A stretch of 64,000 nt of DNA from Streptomyces kurssanovii (GTDB taxonomy: Bacteria > Actinomycetota > Actinomycetes > Streptomycetales > Streptomycetaceae): assembly GCF_014649695.1 (NCBI RefSeq), contig NZ_BMTN01000001.1, positions 868,001 through 932,000 on the forward strand, read 5' to 3'. The notes beneath the pieces were generated by a model that searched no databases, was not told the origin of the DNA, and saw only the letters and a program-made list of their open reading frames with translations. Each line of letters opens with the position of its first letter. The first letter of the stretch is position 1. A program made the position numbers and the translations under genes. Positions 8,552-16,574 of this stretch are shown piece by piece.

Positions 8552-8947
8552 TCAGGCGCTCGCCTGGCCGCCCTCGGCGGCGGCGCCCTTCTGGGCGTCG
8601 TCGATCGACTTGCGGACCGCGTCCATGTCCAGCGCGCGCGCCTGGCCGATGACGTCCTCCAGGGACGCCTCGGGCAGCGCACCGGGCTGGGCGAAGACCG
8701 CGACGTTCTCGCGCACGATCATCAGAGTCGGGATCGAACGGATCTCGAAGGCAGCCGCGAGCTCCTGCTGCGCCTCGGTGTCGACCTTCGCGAACACCAG
8801 GTCGGGGTGACGCTCCGACGCGCCTTCGAAGACCGGCGCGAACTGGCGGCAAGGACCACACCAGGAAGCCCAGAAGTCGATCAGGACGAAGTCGTTGTCG
8901 GTCACGACCTGATCGAAGTTTTCCTTGGTGAGCTCAACGGTGCTCAT
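8552..8947 (-). CDS. trxA: Thioredoxin
   Basis: A 131-residue thioredoxin with the classical active site DFWASWCGPCRQFAP (Cys30 and Cys33), preceded by the conserved buried Asp (VLIDF) and followed by FAKVDTEAQ and the cis-proline strand SIPTLMIV. A C-terminal extension of about 20 residues (MDAVRKSIDDAQKG and an Ala/Gly tail) is longer than in minimal thioredoxins. It is a cytoplasmic disulfide reductase. Its start faces the divergent disulfide oxidoreductase at 9066. Confidence 0.93.
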   Translation of the reverse strand: MSTVELTKENFDQVVTDNDFVLIDFWASWCGPCRQFAPVFEGASERHPDLVFAKVDTEAQQELAAAFEIRSIPTLMIVRENVAVFAQPGALPEASLEDVIGQARALDMDAVRKSIDDAQKGAAAEGGQASA

Positions 8948-9065
8948 GACGTGCTACCTCTTCCTGAGGTCCGGGGGACTCGCCCCGCACAACGGTGCCC
9001 GGGGCCGTGCTATTCCTGCCCCTGCCCATGTGGCCAGGACGCACACCCCGGATCAGACTGGCCCT

Positions 9066-10499
9066 ATGACCCATGCTGTGGAGTACGACGTCGTAGTGCT
9101 GGGCGCGGGCCCTGTCGGGGAGAACGTGGCGGATCGGACCAGAGCGGCGGGCCTGAGCACCGCGGTGGTGGAGAGCGAACTCATCGGCGGCGACTGTTCC
9201 TACTGGGCCTGCATGCCCAGCAAGGCGCTGCTGCGCCCGGTGATCGCGCGGGCCGACGCCCGCAGGCTGCCCGGGGTGAGCGCCGCCGTGCAGGGCCCTC
9301 TGGACAGCAAGGCCGTACTGGCCCGCCGCGACGAACAGGCAGCCCACTGGAACGACGAAGGCCAGCTGGCCTGGCTGGATTCCATCGGCGCACGTGTCTA
9401 CCGGGGCAAAGGGGCCCTGCACGGCCCCAGGAAGGTGGTGGCGTACGGGCCGGAGGGCGAGCACTACTCACTGACCGCCCGGCACGCCGTCGTCGTGAGC
9501 ACGGGCAGCCGCGCCGTACTGCCCGACATCCCCGGCCTGGCCGGGGCGAAGGCGTGGACGAGCCGCGAGGCCACCAGCGCCCGCGAGGCGCCGGGCCGGC
9601 TCGCGGTCGTCGGCGGGGGAGTGGTCGGGGTGGAGATGGCCACCGCCTGGCAGGCGCTCGGCTCGCAAGTGACCATGCTCGTCCGCGGCGGGGGCCTGCT
9701 GCCACGGATGGAACCCTTCGTCGGTGAGCACGTGGCGGAAGGCCTCAGGGAGGCCGGCGTCACCGTCCGCACGGACACTGACGTCACCGCCGTCGAGCGG
9801 CCAGGGGGCACCGGCCCCGTCACCCTCGTTCTCGGCGACGGCGAGCGCATCGAGGCCGACGAGGTGCTGATCGCGACGGGCCGCGCCCCGCGCACCGACG
9901 ACATCGGGCTGGAGACCGTGGGCCTGGAGCCGGGCTCGTGGCTGCCGGTCGACGACAGCTGCCGCGTGCAGGGCAAGGACTGGCTGTACGCGGTCGGTGA
10001 CGTCAACCGCCGCGCGCTGCTGACCCATCAGGGCAAGTACCAGGCCCGGATCGCGGGTGCCGCCATCGCCGCCAGGGCGCACCAGGTCCCGCTGCTGGAG
10101 ACCGATCGCTGGGGCGCCCACTCCGCGACGGCCGACCACGCGGCGGTGCCGCAGGTGGTGTTCACCGACCCCGAGGCGGCGGCCGTGGGACTCTCGCTTG
10201 CCGAGGCGGAAAGGGCGGGACACCGGGTGCGCGCCGTCGACTACGACCTCGCCTCCGTCGCGGGCGCCGGACTGTACGCGGAGAACTACCGGGGACATGC
10301 TCGCATGGTCGTCGACCTCGACCGCGAGATCCTGCTCGGCGTCACCTTCGTCGGCGCGGGCGTCGGCGAACTGCTGCACTCGGCCACGATCGCGGTGGCC
10401 GGAGAAGTGCCCGTCGACCGGCTGTGGCACGCCGTTCCGTCCTTCCCGACGATCAGCGAGGTCTGGCTGCGGCTGCTGGAGACGTACCGGGCGGGCTGA
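9066..10499 (+). CDS. Pyridine nucleotide-disulfide oxidoreductase (dihydrolipoamide dehydrogenase-like)
   Basis: A 477-residue FAD flavoprotein of class I. The N-terminal FAD loop is VVVLGAGPVGENVA. The redox-active segment reads GGDCSYWACMPSKALLRP, so the CxxxxC spacing is kept while the usual GGTCxNxGCxPSK surroundings are changed. A second Rossmann loop (LAVVGGGVVGVEMA) binds NAD(P), AVGDVN contacts FAD, and the C-terminal dimer domain has HAVPSFPTISE, which keeps the catalytic His and Glu positions. It could be a Lpd-like, mercuric-reductase-like or low-molecular-weight-thiol reductase. No partner dehydrogenase complex is nearby. Thioredoxin lies divergently next door. Confidence 0.85.
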   Translation: MTHAVEYDVVVLGAGPVGENVADRTRAAGLSTAVVESELIGGDCSYWACMPSKALLRPVIARADARRLPGVSAAVQGPLDSKAVLARRDEQAAHWNDEGQLAWLDSIGARVYRGKGALHGPRKVVAYGPEGEHYSLTARHAVVVSTGSRAVLPDIPGLAGAKAWTSREATSAREAPGRLAVVGGGVVGVEMATAWQALGSQVTMLVRGGGLLPRMEPFVGEHVAEGLREAGVTVRTDTDVTAVERPGGTGPVTLVLGDGERIEADEVLIATGRAPRTDDIGLETVGLEPGSWLPVDDSCRVQGKDWLYAVGDVNRRALLTHQGKYQARIAGAAIAARAHQVPLLETDRWGAHSATADHAAVPQVVFTDPEAAAVGLSLAEAERAGHRVRAVDYDLASVAGAGLYAENYRGHARMVVDLDREILLGVTFVGAGVGELLHSATIAVAGEVPVDRLWHAVPSFPTISEVWLRLLETYRAG

Positions 10500-10522
10500 C
10501 CGCAGGGCGTGTGCGTCCGCCG

Positions 10523-10558
10523 GGGCCCCCGGCGCGGGCATTCCCGCGCCGGGGGCCC
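10523..10558 (+). terminator. Terminator after the disulfide oxidoreductase gene
   Basis: Perfect 16-base arms (10523-10538 and 10543-10558; left arm GGGCCCCCGGCGCGGG) close a CATT loop 23 bases after the stop codon. Confidence 0.8.
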
Positions 10559-10705
10559 GAGTCGTTCGCGCGACGGCTCGTCCGTGCGGCGTCGCGGCCG
10601 AGGGCCGTTCCTGCCGCGACGAGTTCCGGCCGGCTCGGGAGTCCTTCCGGTGACCGTCGTAGGACGCCGTACGACACCCCTGGTACGAGACCCACGGAGG
10701 ACGCC

Positions 10706-11488
10706 ATGACGACCACGCCGAGCGACCCGGGCGCCGCGCTGCCCGGCCTCCCGCCCGTCGTCGACCCGGCCACCTGGCAGGCCGCCCGTGACGAGCTCCT
10801 GGTCCGCGAAAAGGCCCACACCCACGAGGGCGACGCCCTCGCCGCGGCGCGTCGCCGACTGCCGATGGTGGAGCTCGACGGGACGGTCGAGGTCGTCGGA
10901 CCCGACGGCCCGGTCCCGTTCCTGGACCTGTTCCAGGGCCGCGACGAACTCGTGGTGTACAAGCACATGTGGTACGACGGCGCGCCGCACCAGGGTCAGT
11001 GCGAGGGGTGCACCACCACGGTCTGGCACATGAAGGACGCCGTCTACCTCAACGCCCGCGGCGTCTCGTTCGCCATGGTGACTACTGGCCGGTGGGAAGA
11101 GGTGGCCTCCTACGTCGAGTTCATGGGCTACACCCAGCCCTGGTACTCGGTGCGCGACGTGGACGCGCCGGTCGGTGGCGACATGGGTCACCTCACGTGC
11201 TTCCTGCGCGACGGGGACCGCGTGTTCCTCACCTACTCCACGACGGGCCGCGGCAACGAGCCGGTCAACGGGTCCCTCGGCCTGCTCGACATGACGCCCA
11301 ACGGCCGTGGCGAGGCCTGGGAGGACAAGCCCGAGCGCCGGCCCGAGGGGCACGGCCCGTGCTGGTACTGGCGCTCGGACGCGGACGGGAACGCCACGTG
11401 GGGCCCGACCAGCCGCCCCGTGCCGCAATGGACCCGCCCCGGCGCCACCCCCGTCGATACCCTCGGCCGGCACGGGGACCACCACTGA
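10706..11488 (+). CDS. DUF899-family thioredoxin-like protein
   Basis: A 260-residue protein of the DUF899 group, which adopts a thioredoxin-like fold. The family signatures are visible: WQAARDELLVREKAHTHEGD near residue 20, RRRLPMVELD, DLFQGRDELVVYKHMW, a Cys-containing GQCEGCT segment, and near the C-terminus the run with GPCWYWRSD. GGAGG lies seven bases before the ATG. The enzymatic role is unknown. Two Cys in CEGC (CxxC) could be redox-active, which fits the neighbouring thioredoxin and disulfide oxidoreductase, but this is only inference. Confidence 0.8.
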   Translation: MTTTPSDPGAALPGLPPVVDPATWQAARDELLVREKAHTHEGDALAAARRRLPMVELDGTVEVVGPDGPVPFLDLFQGRDELVVYKHMWYDGAPHQGQCEGCTTTVWHMKDAVYLNARGVSFAMVTTGRWEEVASYVEFMGYTQPWYSVRDVDAPVGGDMGHLTCFLRDGDRVFLTYSTTGRGNEPVNGSLGLLDMTPNGRGEAWEDKPERRPEGHGPCWYWRSDADGNATWGPTSRPVPQWTRPGATPVDTLGRHGDHH

Positions 11489-11532
11489 GGCGCCTTCTTC
11501 GGCGGCGTCGGCACAGGTGTCGGATCCCAGGT

Positions 11533-11577
11533 GGAACCTCAGTGCGTGAATGAGCGGAACCTCGGCGCGTGAATGAC
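11533..11577 (+). repeat. 23-bp direct repeat upstream of the GH64 gene
   Basis: Two imperfect copies of GGAACCTCrGyGCGTGAATGA begin at 11533 and 11556, and a third partial GCGTGAAT lies at 11585. They sit just upstream of the GH64 promoter, where activator sites would be expected. No regulator was identified. Confidence 0.5.
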
Positions 11578-11594
11578 AAGTCCTGCGTGAATTC

Positions 11595-11623
11595 TTGACG
11601 GCGGTCCGGCGCGGGCCGATTCT
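11595..11623 (+). promoter_or_regulatory. Predicted promoter of the GH64 glucanase gene
   Basis: The -35 TTGACG (11595-11600), a 17-base spacer and the -10 GATTCT (11618-11623) give a HrdB-type promoter whose start point would fall inside the palindrome that follows. Confidence 0.55.
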
Positions 11624-11648
11624 GAGAGCGCTCTCGAGAGCGCTCTCA
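11623..11648. promoter_or_regulatory. 26-bp perfect palindrome, LacI-type tandem operator
   Basis: The 26 bases are a perfect palindrome made of two overlapping-symmetry GAGAGCGCTCTC units. This type of CG-centred palindrome is bound by LacI-family sugar repressors such as the Streptomyces CebR group. It begins at the last base of the predicted -10, so a bound repressor would block initiation. No lacI-type gene lies in the window. Confidence 0.7.
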
Positions 11649-11707
11649 GCCGTCCACTCCAGGCCAGGACCGGCCCCTTCGGAGGTCCGGCCATGGACTG
11701 GGACGAC

Positions 11708-11757
11708 ATCCGACCAGCATCCGACGACGATCCGACAGGGATCCGTCGAGGATCCGA
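11708..11757 (+). repeat. Five ATCCG(A/T) units at exact 11-bp spacing in the GH64 leader
   Basis: ATCCGA, ATCCGA, ATCCGA, ATCCGT and ATCCGA begin at 11708, 11719, 11730, 11741 and 11752. The spacing is exactly 11 bp each time. The array ends a few bases before the AGGAGGAGG ribosome-binding region of the GH64 gene. Confidence 0.7.
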
Positions 11758-11774
11758 TCAGGAGGAGGTGGAGC

Positions 11775-12980
11775 GTGCCTGTCTCACGGACGTTACGGAA
11801 GTTACTGGCGCCGGCGTTCACCGCGCTGCTGTGCGCCGCCGGCGTCACCGCCACCGGGCCCGCCGCGACGGCGGAAGCCGCGGTGCCCGCGACCATCCCG
11901 CTCAAGTTCACCAACAACTCGGGCCGCGGCGAGCCGGTCTACATCTACAACCTCGGCACGGAGCTCAGCACCGGCCGGCAGGGCTGGGCCGACGCGAGCG
12001 GCACGTTCCATCCCTGGCCGGCCGGCGGCAACCCGCCGACCCCGGCCCCCGACGCGTCGATCGCCGGCCCCGCGTCGGGCCGTTCCGTCACGATCCGCAT
12101 GCCCAAGTTCTCCGGGCGGATCTACTTCTCGTACGGGCAGAAACTCGTCTTCAAGCTCACCACCGGCGGCCTGGTGCAGCCCGCGGTGCAGAATCCGAGC
12201 GACCCCAACCGCAACATCCTCTTCAACTGGTCCGAGTACACACTCAACGACTCCGGCCTGTGGATCAACAGCACACAGGTGGACATGTTCTCCGCTCCCT
12301 ATGCGGTCGGCGTCCAGGCCGCCGACGGAACGGTCAAGAACACCGGCCACCTCAAGCCCGGTGGCTACAACGGCTTCTACAACGCCCTGCGCGGTCAGCC
12401 CGGCGGCTGGGCGAACCTCATCCAGACCCGCGCGGACGGCACCGTCCTGCGCGCCCTCGCCCCCGGCCACGGCATCGAGGCCGGCGCGCTGCCGGCGAAC
12501 ATCATGGACGACTACATCAACCGCGTGTGGAACAAGTACACGACCTCGACGCTCACGGTCACACCGTTCGCCCACCAGCCGGGCATCAAGTACTACGGCC
12601 GGGTCTCCGGCGGGATCATGAACTTCACGAACGGCTCCGGGACCGTCGTCACCTCGTTCCAGAAGCCGGACTCCGACAGTGTCTTCGGGTGCTACAAACG
12701 GCTCGACGCTCCCAACGACCAAGTGCGCGGCCCGATCTCGCGCACGCTGTGCGCGGGCTTCAACCGCTCGACACTGCTGGTCAACCCCAACCAGCCGGAC
12801 GCCGGTTCCGCGAACTTCTACAAGGACGTCGTCACCAACCACTACGCCCGCAAGATCCACGCCCAGATGGCCGACGGCAAGGCGTACGCCTTCGCCTTCG
12901 ACGACGTCGGCGCGCACGAGTCACTGGTGCACGACGGCAATCCGCAGACGGCGTACGTCACGCTGGACCCGTTCAACTGA
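11775..12980 (+). CDS. Secreted glycoside hydrolase family 64 beta-1,3-glucanase
   Basis: A 401-residue secreted enzyme. A signal peptide with the Arg-rich start SRTLRK, a hydrophobic core and an AEA cleavage site near residue 35 precedes a mature domain beginning IPLKFTNNSGR. GH64 enzymes are thaumatin-like and release laminaripentaose from beta-1,3-glucan. The acidic catalytic pair is recognisable in FNWSEY and in TQVDMFSAPYAVG (about residues 155 and 171). IMNFTNGSG and HAQMADGKAYAFAFDDVG follow. The start is GTG 11775 behind a strong AGGAGG. There is no carbohydrate-binding module. The palindromic operator suggests induction by sugar. Confidence 0.88.
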   Translation: MPVSRTLRKLLAPAFTALLCAAGVTATGPAATAEAAVPATIPLKFTNNSGRGEPVYIYNLGTELSTGRQGWADASGTFHPWPAGGNPPTPAPDASIAGPASGRSVTIRMPKFSGRIYFSYGQKLVFKLTTGGLVQPAVQNPSDPNRNILFNWSEYTLNDSGLWINSTQVDMFSAPYAVGVQAADGTVKNTGHLKPGGYNGFYNALRGQPGGWANLIQTRADGTVLRALAPGHGIEAGALPANIMDDYINRVWNKYTTSTLTVTPFAHQPGIKYYGRVSGGIMNFTNGSGTVVTSFQKPDSDSVFGCYKRLDAPNDQVRGPISRTLCAGFNRSTLLVNPNQPDAGSANFYKDVVTNHYARKIHAQMADGKAYAFAFDDVGAHESLVHDGNPQTAYVTLDPFN

Positions 12981-13194
12981 CGGGAATCCCCGCCCACCGT
13001 CCCGGTACGACACGCACTGTGGCGACGGCCGCACCCGTGACTCCGACGACGACCGCACCGTGACCCCGGTCGCCCGAACACCCCAGGGGTCCTGTCCTGT
13101 CCTGGAGTTCCGCCGTCCGCGTGACCCTGCCGCCCGAACGGAGGTCCGGTCCCGCAGCTCCACCGCCCTCGCAGCTCCACCGTCCGGTCACGTT

Positions 13195-13230
13195 CGCCGC
13201 CCCCGGAACCTCACCATCCCGGGGGCGGCG
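13195..13230 (+). terminator. Hairpin before the AEC transporter gene
   Basis: Perfect 12-base arms CGCCGCCCCCGG (13195-13206) and 13219-13230 flank a 12-base loop. It may terminate the GH64 transcript. Its right arm abuts the ribosome-binding site of the AEC gene, so a translational role is possible. Upstream lies a 17-bp-spaced repeat of CGCAGCTCCACCG. Confidence 0.6.
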
Positions 13231-13238
13231 GAGAGGTC

Positions 13239-14210
13239 GTGATCACGGTCGGGCATGCTGACCCGGTGACCGTGCTCTCCGGCTTTCTGCCCATCTGGGC
13301 GATCACCGCCGTCGGTTGGGCGGCAGGCCGGTTCGACGTACTCGGACAGCACGCCCAGTCGGTGCTGGGCCGGTTCGCCTTCGCGTTCGCCATGCCCGCG
13401 CTGCTGTTCGTGACGCTGTCGCGGGCCGAGGTGTCCGACCTCCTGAGCCCCGGCGTGGCGGTCTTCGCCGCCAGCGTCCTCATCATGCTCGCCCTCGGCC
13501 TGCTGATCGGCCGGTGGGTGTTCCGCCGCGGGCGGGCCGACCGGGCGATCGGCGCCATGGCGGGCGCCTACGTGAACTCTGCCAACCTCGGCATCCCCGT
13601 GGCCGTACATGTGCTGGGCGACGCCTCGTTCGTGGTCGCGGCGGCCCTTTTCCAGACGCTGTTCGTCACGCCTCTGATCCTGACGCTGATAGACCTCGAC
13701 ACGGGCCGCGGCGCCGGCGGCCGGAGCCGCTTCCTGTGGCTGCCGCTGCGCAACCCGATCATCGCCGCGTCGGCGGCGGGGGTGACGGTGTCCGTCCTCG
13801 GCGTGCAGCTTCCGGAGGCCGTGACCGCACCCGCCCAGATGCTCGGCGGCGCGGCGGTCCCGGCGGCGCTGTTCGCGCTGGGCATGTCCCTCGACACCCG
13901 CACCCCGGAGCCTGGCACCGCGGCCCTCGAGGACGCCGCGTCCGCCGGGCGTGCGGAGCGCCACGTCCTCGTCACCCTCAAAACGGTTGTCCAGCCGCTG
14001 CTCGCCTACGCGCTGGCCCGGTGGGGGTTCGGTATCGAGGGTGACGACCTGCTCGCGGTGGTGCTCTGCGCGGGCCTGCCGACCGCCCAGAACGCGTTCA
14101 TCTTCGCGTCGCAGTACCGCCTCGACACCCGACTCGTCAGGGACGCGGTCGTGTTGACCACCGTGTTCTCCATGGGGTCCCTGTCGTTGATCACCTGGCT
14201 TCTCGCGTGA
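13239..14210 (+). CDS. AEC-family (auxin efflux carrier-like) transporter
   Basis: A 323-residue integral membrane protein with about ten helices. It has the family start LSGFLPIWAITAVGWAAGR, the first-half signature AMPALLFVTLSRA, the NSANLGIPVAVHVLG motif (about residue 115) and the second-half counterpart LCAGLPTAQNAFIFA. AEC proteins export organic acids or similar small molecules; the substrate is unknown. GTG 13239 has GGAG five bases upstream and is preferred. GTG 13266 matches the family N-terminus equally well but lacks such a site. Confidence 0.82.
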   Translation: MITVGHADPVTVLSGFLPIWAITAVGWAAGRFDVLGQHAQSVLGRFAFAFAMPALLFVTLSRAEVSDLLSPGVAVFAASVLIMLALGLLIGRWVFRRGRADRAIGAMAGAYVNSANLGIPVAVHVLGDASFVVAAALFQTLFVTPLILTLIDLDTGRGAGGRSRFLWLPLRNPIIAASAAGVTVSVLGVQLPEAVTAPAQMLGGAAVPAALFALGMSLDTRTPEPGTAALEDAASAGRAERHVLVTLKTVVQPLLAYALARWGFGIEGDDLLAVVLCAGLPTAQNAFIFASQYRLDTRLVRDAVVLTTVFSMGSLSLITWLLA

Positions 14211-14293
14211 GCGGCACGGCGGCGGGCGACGCCTGACGCCTTCCGCGGGAATCCGGGGCGCGGAACGTGGACCCGGGGCACCCCGCACCGGAA

Positions 14294-14299
14294 TAGGTT
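14294..14299 (+). promoter_or_regulatory. -10 element for a leaderless pirin transcript
   Basis: TAGGTT ends six bases before the pirin ATG (14306), the arrangement seen for leaderless Streptomyces transcripts. No clear -35 at normal spacing is visible. Confidence 0.45.
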
Positions 14300-14305
14300 G
14301 GCCCC

Positions 14306-15271
14306 ATGAGCAATCTCGATCGTCAGGCCACCCTCTCCGTATGCGGCGGGCGTGGCTTCGTCGTCGCCGAGCCCGTCCGGGAGCTCCTGAGCCCACGCCG
14401 CGTCCCGCTCGGTGAGTCCACCGAGGTCCGCAGGCTGCTGCCCAACCTCGGGCGGCGGATGGTGGGCGCATGGGCCTTCGTCGACCACTACGGCCCCGAC
14501 GACATCGCCGACGAGCCGGGCATGCAGGTGCCGCCGCATCCGCACATGGGCCTGCAGACCGTCAGCTGGCTGCACGAGGGCGAGGTCCTGCACCGCGACA
14601 GCACGGGGGCGCTGGCCACGATCCGCCCCCGGGAGCTCGGCCTGATGACCTCCGGGCGGGCGATCAGCCACTCGGAGGAGAGCCCCCGTCCGCACGCCCG
14701 CTACCTGCACGGGGCGCAACTGTGGGTGGCGCTCCCCGCGGAACACCGCGGCATCGAGCCGCACTTCCAGCACCACACGGAACTGCCGGAGGTCACCGCC
14801 CCCGGCCTGAGCGCGACGGTCGTCCTCGGCACCCTCGACGGAACGGCCTCCCCTGGCACGACGTACACGCCCCTCGTAGGGGCCGACGTCACCCTCACCC
14901 GGGGCGCCGAGGCCCGCCTGCCGCTCGACCCGGACTTCGAGTACGCGGTGCTCTCCATGTCCGGCGAGGCCCATGTCGACGGCGTTCCGGTACTCCCGGG
15001 CTCGATGCTCTACCTCGGCTGCGGCCGCTCCGAACTGCCCCTGCGCGCCGACTCGGACGCGGGCTTGCTGCTCCTGGGGGGCGAGCCGTTCGAGGAGGAG
15101 ATCGTGATGTTCTGGAACTGGATCGGACGGTCCCACGAGGAGATCGCACAGGCCCGGGAGGACTGGGTGAATGGGACCCGCTTCGGTGAGGTGAAGGGCT
15201 ACGACGGCCCTCCGCTTCCGGCCCCTGAACTCCCCGCGACGCCGCTGAAGGCCCGGGGGAGGGCGCGCTGA
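14306..15271 (+). CDS. Pirin-family bicupin protein
   Basis: A 321-residue pirin. The N-terminal cupin carries the metal site in PPHPHMGLQTVSWLHEGEVLHRDS (His pairs and Glu, about 73-96), preceded by GAWAFVDHYGP. SGRAISHSEES and GAQLWVALP mark the rest of the first domain, and FEEEIVMFWNWIGRSHEEI is the usual C-terminal helix. Pirins bind iron, and some act as quercetinases or regulators. Residue-level conservation of the metal site suggests it is functional. Confidence 0.88.
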   Translation: MSNLDRQATLSVCGGRGFVVAEPVRELLSPRRVPLGESTEVRRLLPNLGRRMVGAWAFVDHYGPDDIADEPGMQVPPHPHMGLQTVSWLHEGEVLHRDSTGALATIRPRELGLMTSGRAISHSEESPRPHARYLHGAQLWVALPAEHRGIEPHFQHHTELPEVTAPGLSATVVLGTLDGTASPGTTYTPLVGADVTLTRGAEARLPLDPDFEYAVLSMSGEAHVDGVPVLPGSMLYLGCGRSELPLRADSDAGLLLLGGEPFEEEIVMFWNWIGRSHEEIAQAREDWVNGTRFGEVKGYDGPPLPAPELPATPLKARGRAR

Positions 15272-15285
15272 GCCGGGGTGATCAC

Positions 15286-15376
15286 TCTTCTCACTCGCCC
15301 CAGGTCGCGGCCCGGTACGGCACCTCACGCCAGACCCTGCACAGCTGGCGGCGGCGGTTCGAGCAGGAAGGCATGA
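15286..15376 (+). pseudogene. Remnant of a transposase helix-turn-helix
   Basis: In the frame through 15304 the DNA reads QVAARYGTSRQTLHSWRRRFEQEG, a typical helix-turn-helix start of an IS481-like transposase or related integrase. It begins without a start codon and, after GM, continues into the antisense of the neighbouring HdeD-like gene. It is a short decayed fragment of an inserted element between the pirin and the HdeD-like genes. Confidence 0.5.
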
Positions 15377-15385
15377 GTTCTGGTC

Positions 15386-16051
15386 TCAGTCCGTCGTGCC
15401 AGGGCCATGCGGGCCCGTCGGGGGTGCCCTTCTGAGCGCGGCGCGCCACGCGAGGGCGACGGCCGCCTCGGCGAGCCCGAGCAGGACGAGCCACAGGCCG
15501 AGCAGCCGGGTCAGAGCACGGGCCGACTCCATGGGCAGGGCGAGCACCACGATTCCTGCGACGATGCCGAGAACGGCGACGACCAGGACGACGCTGCGGT
15601 GCGGCAGGTCCTTGGTGGCGAAGGCCGTGTAGAGAGTCAGGACGCCTGACACGAGCCAGACGACGCCGACGATCAGCGATAGCGCGGCGACGGTCTGGAG
15701 CGGGTTCCGCAGGCACAGCACCCCGGCCAGGATGTACAGCACCGCCACCAGCAACCCCGGGAGCCGTTCACCGTGCTCCTCCCGTGCGAAGACGGCCACG
15801 AACCGGAACGCGCCGGTCACCAGCAGGTACAGGCCGATGAGGACCGCCAGGACGTGCAGGGTCCCGTCCGGCCACACCAATACCAGGACGCCCGGCACCA
15901 GCGTCGCAGCCGCCGAGCCCAGGACCCAGGTCCACGAACGGCCGAGGCGCGCCAGCACGTCCGCAGGACGGGGGACTGCCCCGTCGGCCATGAGTTCCGG
16001 GCCGGTGTCTTCCGGTCCGGCAGGTGGACCGGGACCACGTGATTCGGTCAT
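15386..16051 (-). CDS. HdeD/DUF308-family membrane protein
   Basis: A 221-residue protein. An acidic, Pro-rich N-terminus of about 45 residues precedes six predicted helices in three hairpins of DUF308 type, including WVLGSAAATLVPGVLVLVWPDGTLHVLAVLIGLY and the C-terminal LTRLLGLWLVLLGLAEAAVA. The HdeD family is linked to acid and stress resistance. ATG 16051 is preceded by GAGGAG. It is divergent from the genes at 16269 and 16571, with a perfect TCACCC palindrome between. A shortened paralogue lies at 31718-32050. Confidence 0.8.
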   Translation of the reverse strand: MTESRGPGPPAGPEDTGPELMADGAVPRPADVLARLGRSWTWVLGSAAATLVPGVLVLVWPDGTLHVLAVLIGLYLLVTGAFRFVAVFAREEHGERLPGLLVAVLYILAGVLCLRNPLQTVAALSLIVGVVWLVSGVLTLYTAFATKDLPHRSVVLVVAVLGIVAGIVVLALPMESARALTRLLGLWLVLLGLAEAAVALAWRAALRRAPPTGPHGPGTTD

Positions 16052-16137
16052 CGCGTACTCCTCGCGCATTCGATGCGGGTCGCTTGCGTCCCGACGGGGC
16101 GGTATGCCCCTCAGCGTCCCGCGCGCCGCCGGCTCCC

Positions 16138-16160
16138 GGATCACCCACGGCGGGTGATCC
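16138..16160. promoter_or_regulatory. Palindrome TCACCC-N5-GGGTGA, copy 1 (perfect 9-bp arms)
   Basis: GGATCACCC-acggc-GGGTGATCC lies in the divergent promoter region, centred about 98 bp from the HdeD-like start and 120 bp from the 16269 start. The same geometry recurs at 30200, 32162, 32925 and 35251. Confidence 0.65.
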
Positions 16161-16268
16161 GCCAGTGCCGCTGGGGGTGTGGGATGGGCACCGGAGCCGT
16201 TCGCCGTCTTGCGACGGAACGACGTGCGACGACACGACGTGTGGTGGAACGAAACGAAGAGGCGTGTG

Positions 16269-16574
16269 ATGAGCGACCCGAAGGCTGCCCGGACCGACCG
16301 GCCAGGATCGGGACCGGTCGCGATCAGGTGGGGTCGCCGGCTCCACCCCGGTCAGCGGGCGGCGGTCGCGGCCGTCACTCGTCACCACGCGCCCTCACGG
16401 GCGGGGCGCGTGGTGACGATGCTGCAGACAGCGGGAGGGCTGCTGCTCGGAGGGGTCGCGGGACGGGTGCCGGCGAGCGAGGTCCAGGCCGGGCTCCGCC
16501 GACAGCGCCATGGGCCGCCCGTGGAGCCGGGTGCCGGAACAGACACCACGACGGACCGGGAGGCCGGATCATGA
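16269..16574 (+). CDS. Hypothetical 101-residue basic protein upstream of the DUF2252 gene
   Basis: A small, strongly basic protein (MSDPKAARTDRPGSG...) rich in Arg and Gly, with a weakly hydrophobic middle (LQTAGGLLLGGVAGRVPA) and an acidic/Thr tail. The family is unknown. The stop overlaps the next ATG by four bases, so it is probably co-translated with the DUF2252 protein. A decayed copy of its middle (GRLLLVGVATRVPA) is fused to DUF2252 remnants at about 32.26-32.55 kb, so the pair has been duplicated together. Confidence 0.6.
   Translation: MSDPKAARTDRPGSGPVAIRWGRRLHPGQRAAVAAVTRHHAPSRAGRVVTMLQTAGGLLLGGVAGRVPASEVQAGLRRQRHGPPVEPGAGTDTTTDREAGS

Noticed and set aside
12973-14471. Long minus-strand frame rich in Arg, Gln and Gly opposite the AEC transporter
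   Set aside because: Its composition is that of an antisense frame, and the plus-strand AEC gene explains the region.
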